64,000 bases of DNA from contig NC_081414.1 in NCBI RefSeq assembly GCF_030272615.1, forward strand, positions 824,704,396 to 824,768,395, written 5' to 3'. Below are positions 43,104 to 53,850 of the stretch, in pieces. Position 1 is the stretch's first letter. Every line of letters begins with the position of its first letter. Below the pieces are notes generated by a model, which saw nothing but the letters and a program-made list of their open reading frames with translations, searched no databases and was not told the origin of the DNA. Made by a program: the position numbers and the translations under genes. Source of the stretch: Cryptomeria japonica. Taxonomy: Eukaryota > Streptophyta > Pinopsida > Cupressales > Cupressaceae.

Positions 43104-43494
43104 CTTCCAAATATTGTAATCATCCATGTTCATCAATGAGAATTTGAGTCTATTGCATTATGCTCTTTGTGAGACTCTTGGATAGAAGTATTTGTGTAAT
43201 GTTTTGTCTGTTATTTTGTTCAAATCTTGTTGAGAAAGTATAAAGTCTGAAATTTTGAAGGTAAGTATTGCAAGTAGATGTGGACCATGCAAAAGTAAGA
43301 TCTGTTGTTGAAGACAGGGAGGCATTGTGAAGGGTAGCCGTAAGCCGGGAAATTGTAGCAATGAACAAGGACCAAAATTTCGAGTAGGATCTAAAGCTTT
43401 CCTCATTAATATTTTCTCAAAATGACAACATACAGAGGTATGAATGCTTCTAGTGAACAAGATCCATGACTAACATAACATTGTTGATAATGAA

Positions 43495-44546
43495 TTGTTT
43501 GATGATGAGAATGGATGCTTTAAAATCTCAAGGAATAGGCTATCATATTTAAGGAATGAAAAGAAATCTTGTGTAGAAAATAATAATAGGCAGACTATGA
43601 TAACTTTGCAAGTAAATAGAAAGGAAGGCAAGTCTTGTATGGGTGGTGCTAAAAATTACTTAGATAGTTTTTCTAAGAGGAAAAGGAAAATAATAGATGA
43701 GAAATAAGATACATGTGTAGAAGATCATATAAGGATTCTAAAAGAAAATCTTGAAGATTTCATATGGGAATTAGAAAGAGAAATAAACAGGAAATCTTAT
43801 AGATATGAAGAAAACCCAGTAGCTAGAAGAATGCAGAAAGAAACCTATTTGTAGAGGATAGAAGAACTTAACAAAGAAAAGGTCTACATTGAAAAAGATT
43901 AAATAAATGGAAGGTGAAAACAAAGACTAATCTTTTGCATAAAGAAGATGATTTTCATGTTACAAGGGCTAGGAAAATCTTGGAAAAGATAAAAAGAAAG
44001 CAAGAAAACTCTCAAGAAAAGATGTTAAATATTAAAGTGTTGTTAGATGATAATTCTAAAGAGTTGATTGGTGAAAAAAGCCTTGAAACAACATGTGAAT
44101 AATCCATGTGTTTAATGTCTTCTAAGCATGATGAAGCAAGTTATTCTCAAATTAATGATGCAAAACTGAAGAAGGCTAATGAAGTAGAATATACTCATTC
44201 TACAGAAATGACTCAAAGCATTCAAGATAAAAATTGTCTTCTAAGAAAAGAAGTTTGTAGTAATTCTCAGCATAACATATTAATAGAACAAGAAGATAAT
44301 AGAGATTGTCTAGAAAGATTGATTAAAAATGAAGAAAGCATAATGAATATAGTGGATCAATATTTATTTTCTAAGGATTCGTACACAAAAGAAATAAATC
44401 ATAATGAATGGATGCTTGATCAAGTTTCTGGAAATAATAAGGAAAGTGCTGAAGATGAGTATGATCAAATTCTTCTTGACTATGCAACACATTTACTAGA
44501 AGAAAGTTTTGAAGAATCTTTTGAAGACAAAGAAGTCATCGCATAG
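43495..44546 (+). pseudogene. Lys/Glu-rich helical protein of TE-5, broken
   Basis: Open pieces at 43495-43707, 43914-44102 and 44106-44546 with intervening stops and frame changes. Composition is strongly charged (K, E, N, D, S) with coiled-coil-like stretches ('ILEKIKRKQENSQEKML'). No domain was recognised. It lies between primer-site words and protease, the place of a coat- or Gag-like protein. Confidence 0.5.
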
Positions 44547-44921
44547 ATGGATGAAATGCTACAACAAACTAATAATTGTGCAACACCTGATGAAATCATA
44601 ACACAAATGGATGAAATATTGTAGCAAAATTATTGGTGAAAAGTTTCTGGCCAGGAGGAGCAATTATGCAAAATAGGAAAGCATGATGCCAAAAAGGTGG
44701 ATCCCAGAAAACCTATAAATCCCATAAATATGATTTTTCTTCTATTTTAGATACAGGATCCACAATTAGTATTGCCAAAGAATATGTACTACCATCCCAT
44801 TATTGGCAACCCCAAAATATTCTAATCCAGAGAATATGAGCTAAGAAGAGAGAATATGAGCTAAGAAGAGGTTGGAGAGAAAAGCATGCAAAATTCCAAT
44901 AAATATAGGAGAACTTAGTTA
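44547..44921 (+). pseudogene. Protease region of TE-5
   Basis: The frame with 'YDFSSILDTGSTISIAKEY' near 44726-44784 has the retropepsin active site D-T-G-S. It runs to a TGA near 44837, with a small duplication ('gagaatatgagctaagaaga', 44838-44868). The rest of the polyprotein is not in the window or lies beyond TE-6. Confidence 0.6.
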
Positions 44922-46174
44922 TGATGAACTTATAAGGCACTGAGAGGGGGGGTGAATTAGTGATAGTAAAAACAATACAAATCTGATTACTAATTTCACC
45001 AACTTAAAACTCAATAGGCATGTAAGAAATAACACCAATTATGCAATCACCACATAAAGCATAAACCACATGACACAAGAGTTTATACGTGGAAAAAACA
45101 AATGGGAAAAACCATAGTGGGAGTTAGTACCCACAAGATCCACTATTTGGAGTATAGAGATCTGACCAGTTAAGGTCTACAACACCTGGTTAGGGGCACA
45201 CCCTATTAGAAGTGTCTAAGATCGGTGAAGAGCTTTATAAAAAGGCCTGTGAGGACCAGCCCTGTTAGGAGCTACCCAAGATATTGGGATTTGTGAACAC
45301 AAGTTAATGTGCCACCTGGTTAGAGGATTTAATGATCAAACCTGTTAGGATCCGATTGCACCTTGTGAGGAGTGACCTTGTATGAGGATTTTCTTGTTGC
45401 AACTATTAGGGAGACAAAAGGTACAAATGATCTCAGTATAACATCTTCAGTGTCTGATAAGATCCGCTTCGGAACATTACAACATTGTATAGACTTCATC
45501 TCTCACCTCCTCTAATCATCTTACTCTTAGAAATATAAAATTCTCTAATGATCTATCACACTCTCAAGCTCATACACATATATCCTTTCGTACCTCATCA
45601 CACATTTAAAATCATCATAAGGTCAGCTAGAACCTTGTTACAATTTTCTAGGTTCAATACATCTAAACAATCTTGCATTGTAGCTTTAGTTATGTTGGCC
45701 ACCCGACATAACTAATCCATTTCTGTTCCGTTTTACCGATCTGAGTGATTTTCATCATAGCCGGTTAAGTTTCTATCAACTCCTCTATCCTATCAATCAA
45801 AATTCTTTCACCTAATCAAATCTTCTTGTGCGGTCATGATCATGTCTTCATCTAATAGTCTTCAATTCTTTTGCAAAACCACAACACTTCATCCTTCATG
45901 AATTTACCGATCCGGTTGTTGAAATATAACTCTATCTATCATTTACCGGTTGAAGTCCTAATTACCGATTCTGATGAAACTATCTCTGCTAACCGGTTAA
46001 GTCTTACCGATTGCACTATAGGACTAAGATGACTTAACACACATAGTTTCCATCAATGACAACATATAAAATAGTCATCATACATAAAGATAATCTCTAT
46101 GCACAACATACATATATCGGTTGCATCAAGTAAACACACATTACTGGTTTAGTTCAAGTGATCAAATGCCAACA
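44922..46174 (-). repeat. 3' LTR of TE-6
   Basis: On the minus strand it starts 'tgttggcatttgatcac' after a purine tract and ends near '...cagtgccttataagttcatca'. The exact outer end (44922, TG...CA) is inferred by comparison with TE-9, whose LTR ends '...gtgctttacaagtccatca'. No second TSD copy is available. Confidence 0.78.
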
Positions 46175-46499
46175 ATCTCTCCCTTTGGCATTGATGGCAA
46201 CACTTAGGAAAATTTTGTCAACTAAGTGTGCAAAACAAAAAGTGACAATATTCTGAATACATAGACTCATACCGACTCATAGTCCCCCTTAATAGTACAT
46301 ATAAAATTTTGACTCATAAACTAATTATACTCCCCCTTTGACAACAATGCCAAATAAAGAAGTAAAATACATACATCACATCAAAATTTGTCATAAAAAA
46401 CAGCATGGAAATTTATAGATAAAAGTGTTAAGGCCTTTACAATGAAATTCTCAAGAAAACATCACTGAAATGAAACTTCAATTGTTTTAGATCATTGTC
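46175..46499 (-). promoter_or_regulatory. Polypurine tract and 3' untranslated region of TE-6
   Basis: On the minus strand 'gccaaagggagagat' (46175-46189) directly precedes the LTR. Further into the element to about 46500 no coding sequence is seen. Confidence 0.75.
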
Positions 46500-49300
46500 C
46501 CAAATTTCTAACAGTGTCTTGATAATTTTAATATGTGTCATTATTTGTACTATGAACTCCTCCATAGCATCAACTGTACTCATCTCTGGAGTAGCCAAAA
46601 TTTCCTCTGACTCTGTGAATGCTCTCTTAAGAATATCTACTATTGGAAGTAGCTAAGTCTGGAGTTATTTCAGTGATTTTACCCATTTCACTTTTTGATG
46701 TTCATATAGTTCCAACTGGTGCTGTAAATCAACAACCTTTTTACCATAAGTGATTACTGAGTCCTGTACCAGTATGAATGTTTCACCTAACTTTTGTGTC
46801 TCCTTCTCAGTATCATCTCTCTTCTTTCTCAAGTCAGCACAAAATAGTGAAAATTGGGAGATAGTAGCCAAAATATTACAACTAGTTTCCAATCTGGTCT
46901 TCAACAAGTCTTTATTCACCATTAGGGCTATTTTTCCTTTATCTATCTCAACCATGAACTATTCTCCCATTGTCTTCTTGTAATCCTTTTAAACAAAAAT
47001 GTATGCAACTTCTTCAAGGGTTTTAAGTTGTTCACCGACATCAACAACTAACCATCCAAGTCTACGAATAGGGGTAGAAAGATGTCCTATATCAGTCTCC
47101 GGTAGGAGACTTGACAAAATATCAAAAACGGTTCATAGAGTCTCTGCTTCTCTTTGTTGTTCCTTCAATATTTTATTTTGTGCATGGGATTGCATTGTTA
47201 TATTAATCTTCATTAATTCTGAAGAACTCAAATTATCCATATTAATAGGACCTTTTATGCTTACGGAGTCATCATCATCACCATCAACTATTGTTTTCTT
47301 CAGTTTGGATTCAAAAGGTACCATAGGAGTTATCTTTATTTCTTCCATTCTCCTCTCCTCTTCCACCTTCTTTGTTTTCTTCTCTTCCTTCTTTTAATCT
47401 TCATCTTCTGTAGTGGTATCCTTGACTAGTGGTGAATTTTCAACAATTTGTTCTTTTACCGGTTCTTCCTTATCCTTCTAATTATCCTCAGTAGCAATAT
47501 TTACATTTGCATCTGTACTTACATTGACTAGTGCAATCTGAGGCTCCATTGACTATGCAGTTATCGGTTTCTCAGTTGAGCTTTTGTCTGCTTCTTTCTC
47601 TTCTCCTTCATTCTCAACCTGTTCCTTCTGATGTTCAAACATCTATACATCAACTTCAAAAACATCTACATTGTCTGCAGTGTTAGCAACATTATCAGCA
47701 GCACTGATATCATCATCTGATATATCTACCGGTTTAGTATCAACAGGGTCATCGTACATATACTTGTTGTCCAGTTCAAAATATGTGATTTTTACACCTT
47801 CAAGAAGGTCTTCGGACTTTTCCTTTACAGAGGTATTATCCTCAATTTCTTCATCCTTTTCCTCTTCTTCATCGGGGATGAGACCTAAAACCTTTTTCAT
47901 TAAAATCTCAGTCTCTTTTTGAACTGATTCGGTCTCTCCAACAAGCATTCTTGTTAATCTTTTCTTTGATCTGAATAATGCTTTTATATTAACCTTTATT
48001 TGTTTAATTTTGTCTTCAGTTGCTTCCTGTTGCAAGTGTTTCAATGTATAATCAATAAACTTTTATCTAGGATAATTCCTTGCCACCTTGCATCAATAAA
48101 ATTATATAAAGAATCTGCAATTTGCCCTTGTAATTCAATGAGGGCTCTACTAAACTTGTTAATACTAAATATAACTGCATCTTCAATCTCCCTTTGTTGA
48201 ATTTCAAACAAATGAGTAAATAGTATGTTTAAACCTTTGTAAATACCATACTCCTTAATAATTCTAACCATTCTTGTAAGAGAATCTTCAAGTGTCAATA
48301 CTTTCTTAGATGATTTACCTTTACTAGTAGTCTTTTGTTTCTTAGCACTTGCCCTTAGTGCTCTCTTATCTTCTTCTGATTTTGTAGCCTCTACATCTCT
48401 CACAAGTTTGTGAGCTTTCTCCTTCTTTCTTTTTCTAGTTTGGGAAGGCACAATAGGAGGTTCAACAAGTTTACCTTTCCTCCGAAATTGAATTTTAGAA
48501 GGCTTCCCTCTTTGGGATTCACTAGGCTTCACCTTAGCTTCTTCTGTCTTCTTCTTTTCAGCTACTTTGGCTACTCTGGTCTTACCGGTGGAAGTACCTA
48601 TTGGTACACTATAAGTTCCACCTTGTTCAACCTCATATTTGGCTCTTGCTGCAACTATCTATTCTTTTGTGAATCTAGCCTGTTCAACAAAGGCCTCTAC
48701 CTCTTTCCTTACTTTCTTTGCTATCACCGGTAGCTGTAATGCAAAGTGCACTATTAGTAGTTTTTTCTTGTAAGTTCGAAACCTCTCATCAGTGGTATCG
48801 ACCGGTTGAGCTAACAAATGATTAGCATAAGCAACAAGTAGATCTTTATCTACTTCATAACCCATGGGCATTACCCATGTGGTCCTGAGAATAACAACTT
48901 CCATCAAGCACGTATCTATGTCTACCATAAAACAAATAGAATCCTCCTACCGATTGACTACACTTCTGGTATGCATTCCCTAGCATGCATTTTCTTCTGA
49001 AATTTCTTAAAATATCCCCATGAATATCATCAAACTTGTCATTCAATATTCTAATGTTGTTATTCATCTACAATAGAGCAGGTGTCCCAGTTATCCATTG
49101 TACATCACCAATACCGAGGAATAGATAAAAGAATAAGCCCATGATAAGTTGTCCAAACTTGAACTTGATCTTCTCGTCCTTCTTGACTGCTTCCAAATTT
49201 TCCACTAATTGACTCCTTAGAGCTTCAGTCAAGTCATAGTCCACATTTTCCTTAATCATCCATTATGCAGTGTGAATTGCTGCTGCCGGTATAATGTGAT
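46500..49300 (-). pseudogene. ORF X of TE-6, central and C-terminal parts
   Basis: Pieces in shifting frames from 49259 down. Blocks shared with TE-4 copies, in the same order: 'KFGQLIMGLFFYLFLGIGDV' (about 49068-49165), 'MPMGYEVD' (about 48850-48875), the basic linker with K-K-Q-K-T (about 48300-48420), 'IIKEYGIYKGLNILF' (about 48205-48265, matching 'LKEYGGFGGFRYVKY'), 'EIEDAVIFSI', 'NFIDARWQ' (48070-48110, matching 'HIDNRWKYAM'), acidic linkers, and a C-terminal coiled coil (46665-46955). At least five stops or frame changes. Similarity to TE-4 is low outside the blocks, so this is a distinct subfamily. Confidence 0.72.
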
Positions 49301-50750
49301 AACTCAATGATGAACGGATAGTACCAAACCCGTACTGAGAGGGGGGGGTGAATCAGTACAGACAAAAAACACAATCCTAAACCAGTTTGTCATAGACACT
49401 GTGCTTTGGCAGACAAACAGTAACAATGGTCTTAAACAAAGTACAACAGGCAAAACTTAGAATAACTGAGACAAGCATAAACTAGTTGACACTTATCTTT
49501 TCATACAGTCTACTACTTCATTTCCATTTCACCCTAGTGCATGAACATGTAATCTATCATCAAAGATATATAAACAACTAGATCAACAAGATTTACCTTC
49601 AAACACAAATCACTTAAACCATCACATGAATAACACCACACATGACACACATATTTTTCACGTGGAAACCCAACTAGGAAAACCCACGGTGAGGATGAAT
49701 ACCCACAAGCTATTTTTGAACTCTTTAGAAGTCTGCTCTATTTGGAGCCTTGTCTGGTTAAAGACTGATACAATAGGTTGTGTTAGGAACCGATCCTGTT
49801 AGGGATCACTCAGTTAAGGAATGGCTAGAATACCCGGTTAAGGGTTAAACCCTATTAAAGGTTACCTTGTTAGAGGATTTCAAGAACTCAATGGTTTTGA
49901 GTCACCCTGTCAAAGGATTTACAGTAAGCCGGTTAAAGCTACCCTATTAAGGGATTTCCCAACTGTTGAAGTGGTTAGAGATCAATAGGTATTACAATGA
50001 TCTAGTGACAACACTCAATGCCAATGCAGATCCACTTTAGCTCCTCTTCACCTTCTACACTTACACTTTGTAGGTATCACTTCTCTCCTCTGGTCTAGCA
50101 AGAATCATGTATCTCTTCTCTTGGATACACACACAAGTTTTGCCAACAACCTCAGAAAGAAACACAACATCGACCTTATAGGAAATAGATAGGTCGGTAG
50201 CATAAACCCTAAACCCTAAACCTGTTAGGTTAATCAATTCAAATGGTTCAATCCTGACCATTGAGCACATTGCATTAAATGCAACAGTCTTGAACTAATC
50301 TCAAGACGTTCTCCATCGTTCATTTTCCACTGCTTTCATGGCGGTTGATAACCCATCACGCGTTTTCACTATTTATAGACTTCACACATTCCTGAGGTAG
50401 ATAGGAACAATCTCCTTCATGCAAGATCCTTCACGCGCACAAGGCTGACGTGACAACATGATCTATTCTTTGTTACAAGGCTAACTCATCACACAAAGTC
50501 ACCAGTTGAGTCACATAGGCTTGAAGTACTTCAACCGGAAACCCTAAAGTTGAGACTACCAACCAGTTGTCATACAAAGCTTCCATGTATCGGTTCCCAT
50601 AACCACATGCCGATTTACCTTGAACAAACAGACTGCTTCACTTTGGCACATATACCAGTTCACAATGTTATACCGGTTCTTGGTAACATACCGGTTCCCT
50701 CTTCTTCAACATATTGACATCAATGACAACATACAATGTCATCATGTCCT
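49301..50750 (-). repeat. LTR-like insertion (possible solo LTR) inside ORF X of TE-6
   Basis: About 1.4 kb with the LTR word 'gtactgagaggggggggtga' near its left end (49336) and 'tgttgtcattgatgtca' on the minus strand near 50725. It separates ORF X blocks that are contiguous in TE-4. No internal element region is present. I could not fix the target duplication, so both ends are approximate. Confidence 0.6.
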
Positions 50751-51110
50751 CATACCAGTTCACATAATGGCAACATAATTTTCATTCCGATTGAATATAA
50801 GATTCTATAATCGATCACCATAGATGCAAATTTAAATGCAGGATCATTAATATCATTCACAGTCATGGCTCTTCTATCCCATCTTGATCCAGTTAATTTC
50901 TCAACATCATTCTTTGGTACAAACCTAAGTAATGGTATCTCACCGGTTAAGCAGAAACCGGTTACAACATGGATTGCTTCCTTAGTGATTTTGTGAGGTC
51001 TGTCCATCCACATAAATTGGTCATGAATGCGGCTCAAAAAAAATCTTATCAACTCATTGTTGTCCTTAATTTTAGCATGGCTAAAATCGTGAGGCAACCC
51101 TATGAAACTA
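50750..51110 (-). pseudogene. ORF X of TE-6, N-terminal part
   Basis: 116 codons: 'DFSHAKIKDNNELIRFFLSR', 'IHDQFMWMDRPHKITKEAIH', 'VVTGFCLTGE', 'LTGSRWDRRAMTVNDI', 'FASMVIDYRI'. These align with the TE-4 blocks 'WVKFVL..VHDDFMW..QPFKITKEIIH', 'ITGYP', 'GLKLNNVTDAE' and 'FSIRVIGY'. Upstream (beyond 51110) the sequence no longer resembles ORF X. Confidence 0.8.
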
Positions 51111-51225
51111 GTCCATTTCGTACCTCATATCCTTCGGGAAGGTTAATTGACTCCGTCGGTTAGCCTCTTTTGCTTTTAGCCTTTTGTTTTTCTTGTTTTT
51201 AAGTTTTTTGATTTTTGCAGTTTTA

Positions 51226-51986
51226 CCTGCAGGTCAGACTTTAAAGTCTGACCTGCAGGGTTTTTCTTTGTTAGAATTGCACATCGGACTTTAAAGTCCG
51301 ATGTGCAATGTTTTGGTTCTTTCCCTGCTGATCGGACTTTAAAGTCCGACCTGCAGGTGATTCTTTCCCTGTAGAGCAGACTTTAAAGTCCGACCTATAG
51401 GCAGTTCTTTCCCTGCAGAGCGGACTTTAAAGTCTGACCTGTAGGGACTTTTCCCTTGCATGTTGGACTCTAAAGTCCGATGTGTAGTTTGGAAAGAAGG
51501 AAGTTGCATGTCAAACTTTAAAATCCGACTTGCAAGGAGTCTTTTCTTGCATGATTATTTTTGTTTCAATTCGCCAAGGTCCATGTGCAGGTCGGGGAAT
51601 TTTTCTCGACCTGCAGCTCTAAGTGCAGGTAGGGGAATTTTTCTTGACCTGCAGGTCTAAGTGCAGGTCGGGGATTTTTTCCCGACCTGCAAGTTTGCCT
51701 ATGTGCAGGTCGGGGAATTTTTCCCGACCTGCAAGTTAAGTTTTGCCCTTTTTACATATCGGACTTTAAAGTCCGATATGCAATCTTTGATTGATTTTCT
51801 TTGCACATCAAACTTTAAAGTCTGACGTGTGAATTTTGAGTTTCCTTCCCAAGTTGTAGATCGGACTTTAAAGTCCGACATGCAGTTGCTTGTCAAGTTT
51901 TTCCCTTGCAGGTCGGACTTTAAAGTCCGACCTGCGTATGATGTTGTTTGAACGTATAGTTCGGACTTTAAAGTTTGACCTGCAAG
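51226..51986. repeat. Array of about 16 palindromic hairpins
   Basis: Two families alternate. Twelve units are centred on 'ggactttaaagtcc' with flanks that extend the symmetry. The first (51226-51259) is a perfect 34-bp palindrome and the second (51277-51308) a perfect 32-bp one. Four units (51587-51733) are 'gcaggtcggggaattttt' followed by its near-complement. Unit spacing is roughly 35-60 bp. Arm changes are often matched on the other arm (e.g. cagac/gtctg, cggac/gtccg). Confidence 0.95.
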
Positions 51987-52098
51987 TTTTTCCCATTGTT
52001 TCTCCTAAGTCATTTCTGACTCCTTTTTCTTGTTCTGATTGATGAAATTTGGTCATCCGATGGTGATCATTTTCAAAACACTAATGATCCATGTTGAA

Positions 52099-52248
52099 AT
52101 GTCCGAGCCCTCTCCCAGCAAATCGACATAGAAAAGAAGATGTGCTAATGAGATTGTTGATATGGTGCTAGACAAAGCTAAGATGCAAGTTGCTTTAGCT
52201 CGGTTTGAAGAATTTCAGAAATCCAATGAGGAGGAGAAAGATGAATAA
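52099..52248 (+). pseudogene. Small reading frame with one stop, downstream of the palindrome array
   Basis: ATG at 52099, 10 codons ('MSEPSPSKST'), a TAG at 52129-52131, then 38 more codons of helix-like sequence ('MQVALARFEEFQKSNEEEKD') to a TAA at 52246. Family unknown. It may be chance or the 3' end of a longer broken gene. Confidence 0.3.
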
Positions 52249-52539
52249 AGTGTCCTCTTTTTGACACTTTCTTTTCATTTAGTTGCATTGTTAGATGCTA
52301 CAAGTTTTCTCATAGCTGCATATTTTCTTTCTGCTGAAGTTGTAGTCAAGTGGGAATGTGCAGTTGAATTAGTCAACTATGCCCACATTTTTCTCCAACA
52401 TTTTCCTAAATAAGGAGGACCCTCATTTGTAAATAAGGATCTTTTTGGCAATGCAACAAAATTTTGCCAGTTTGTATGTGCACTCTAAGACTTTGATTTT
52501 AGATGTAAATCAGATTGTTTTCAATAAAAGAGGCAAGTT

Positions 52540-52925
52540 GTGTTGAGACTTTGTGCCAATTCAAGTTGTTATGTGATGACATTTTCTAGAGTTGTTTGTC
52601 AGTTTTGTTCTATTGTGAAAGAGGGATTTAAATTCAATCTTGCAGACTTTGAGCTGCTAATTGTATTTAGAGTTATATGTTTGGTTTTCAGATTTGGTCT
52701 TGTAGACTTTGAGCTGCTTATCATATCTGAAACTAGTGTGGAAAGCTAAATTGGGAAGATAGCTTGTAGACTTTATGCTGCTTCTATTTTTAAGACTTGT
52801 GCATGTGAGTTGAAGTGCATCATGTAGTTAGACTTTGAGCTGTTATATATTGTGCATAGTTAGCAGAAAATCATCTAAAAAGGTTGATAGGACAATAGAT
52901 AGTTGAAGACTTTGAGATTTCTTTC
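52540..52925 (+). repeat. Dispersed 'gactttgagctgct' repeats
   Basis: Copies near 52644, 52704, 52768 (variant 'gactttatgctgct'), 52831 and 52908, with a weaker one near 52546, roughly 60-75 bp apart. Each is often preceded by 'tgtagactttgagctg'. Confidence 0.75.
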
Positions 52926-53182
52926 TATTTTCCCGTCCCGGGGAAGTGACGGAGGTCTTTGTGCCTTCATGAAAACTTTGCTTCCCTTTATGTTCTAAAA
53001 ATCCTACAAAGAAGTCTCGTTTCTGTATTTGCTATTATTTATTTCCAATTGCTATTACTTTTCTGAGAAGAGAAAAGAGTATATTTTTCCTTGAAAGAAG
53101 AAGAAAGACTGTTGTCCCACCTATATTAGATTAGTTTAGTTTGTAGATAGGGGGAGCCTTCCCTTAATTAGGAGAGTTTTAC

Positions 53183-53640
53183 TCACACACTGTGGTTGAA
53201 GCCACAATTTTGTATATTTCCCCAAGTGTACAAAATTTTCAACCAACACTCATCATCAAAATCATCAATGAAATTGATCGTATGATGAAAACCTTTATTG
53301 GCTACGCTTCTAAACTGTTCTTTCAATCTTCCTTGTTCATTACATAGAGATTTGTATTGCTCATGAATAACTGCAACTTCCAAGTCTTCAAGTTTATAGT
53401 GACAAAATGATGTTACATCTTCTTTATGCAAAACACCATGCAGTACATCGGAAAGGGCACCGATAGGGTCAGTTTCCTCCGACTTGTATGGATGTCGTTT
53501 GAATTTTGGTCTTTCCCTCTCAGTTACATCAACAAGATGAGGTGTATTAATTTCAAATATGCAAATAACCAAGCAAAGAGTAGAATTCCTCAGATAAATA
53601 CCTCTTCTGCTTTGGTACTAGGGTTTTCAACCATAAAAAA
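53183..53640 (-). pseudogene. ORF X-like N-terminal fragment
   Basis: Minus-strand piece 53572-53183: 'DPIGALSDVLHGVLHKEDV', 'YKLEDLEVAVIHEQYKSLCN', 'ANKGFHHTINFIDDFDDECW', 'LKILYTWGN'. This aligns with the TE-4 N-terminus ('ETIAFSLILDRVLLIEDV', 'RVDELGRIEIKDMYDKLCT', 'VKGLTEALTYPRVFKPQWVK'). It stops at the edge of the palindrome-bearing segment. It could be the true N-terminus of TE-6 separated by that segment, but the two pieces overlap by about 20 residues in the alignment, so it may be another copy. Upstream to 53850 is leader-like, with a 'gatcagagtgaagcttgaatc' block like that before the TE-4 ORF X. Confidence 0.6.
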
Positions 53641-53850
53641 CTTTCAATACTCTATCATCGATTCAAGCTTCACTCTGATCACCTCAGATTGTTGGTAAAT
53701 GGTTTGAATGCTGCTAGCACAAACTTTTCTATACTCTACTCGCTCGCCAAATATTCTCAAGATCGCAAAGTGACAAATGAAATTCACAATGTTCCTTTTA
53801 TTTGCACATTCTGTGTTGGCTTGATGATGATTATAATGAATAACTTCATA

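Larger units (their letters stand above)
42761..44921 (+). mobile_element. TE-5: fragment of a pararetrovirus-like (caulimovirid-like) or retroelement sequence
   Basis: A leader-like non-coding part (42761-43490) with initiator-tRNA primer words, then broken lysine/glutamate-rich frames, then an aspartic protease motif 'DTGST' (44750-44764). The protease context ('A-K-E-Y-V-L-P-x-x-Y-W') resembles caulimovirid polyproteins more than Ty3 or copia proteases, but the reverse transcriptase that would settle it is not present. The sequence ends at the TE-6 insertion. It is an old, broken copy. Confidence 0.45.
44922..51110 (-). mobile_element. TE-6: minus-strand ORF X element
   Basis: Read on the minus strand: ORF X (51110 to about 46500, interrupted by an LTR insertion at 49301-50750), polypurine tract (46175-46191), 3' LTR (44922-46174). 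Its gag and 5' LTR are not seen; the sequence changes character at about 51110. The LTR shows the same 'ttcaccccccctctcagt' word as TE-4 and TE-9, so the elements are of one superfamily. No polymerase is present. Confidence 0.75.
51111..53182. other. Unclassified 2.1-kb segment with a palindrome array
   Basis: Lies between two ORF X fragments. From the left: about 45 bp that could be the end of a plus-strand frame ('SPFRTSYPSGRLIDSVG' then TAG, 51108-51162), a T-rich stretch, the palindrome array (51226-51986), a small frame (52099-52248), a transcript-end-like part with 'caataaaag' near 52522, and a set of 'gactttgagctgct' repeats. It might be the 3' part of another retroelement or a host fragment. 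I see no target duplication. Confidence 0.5.
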
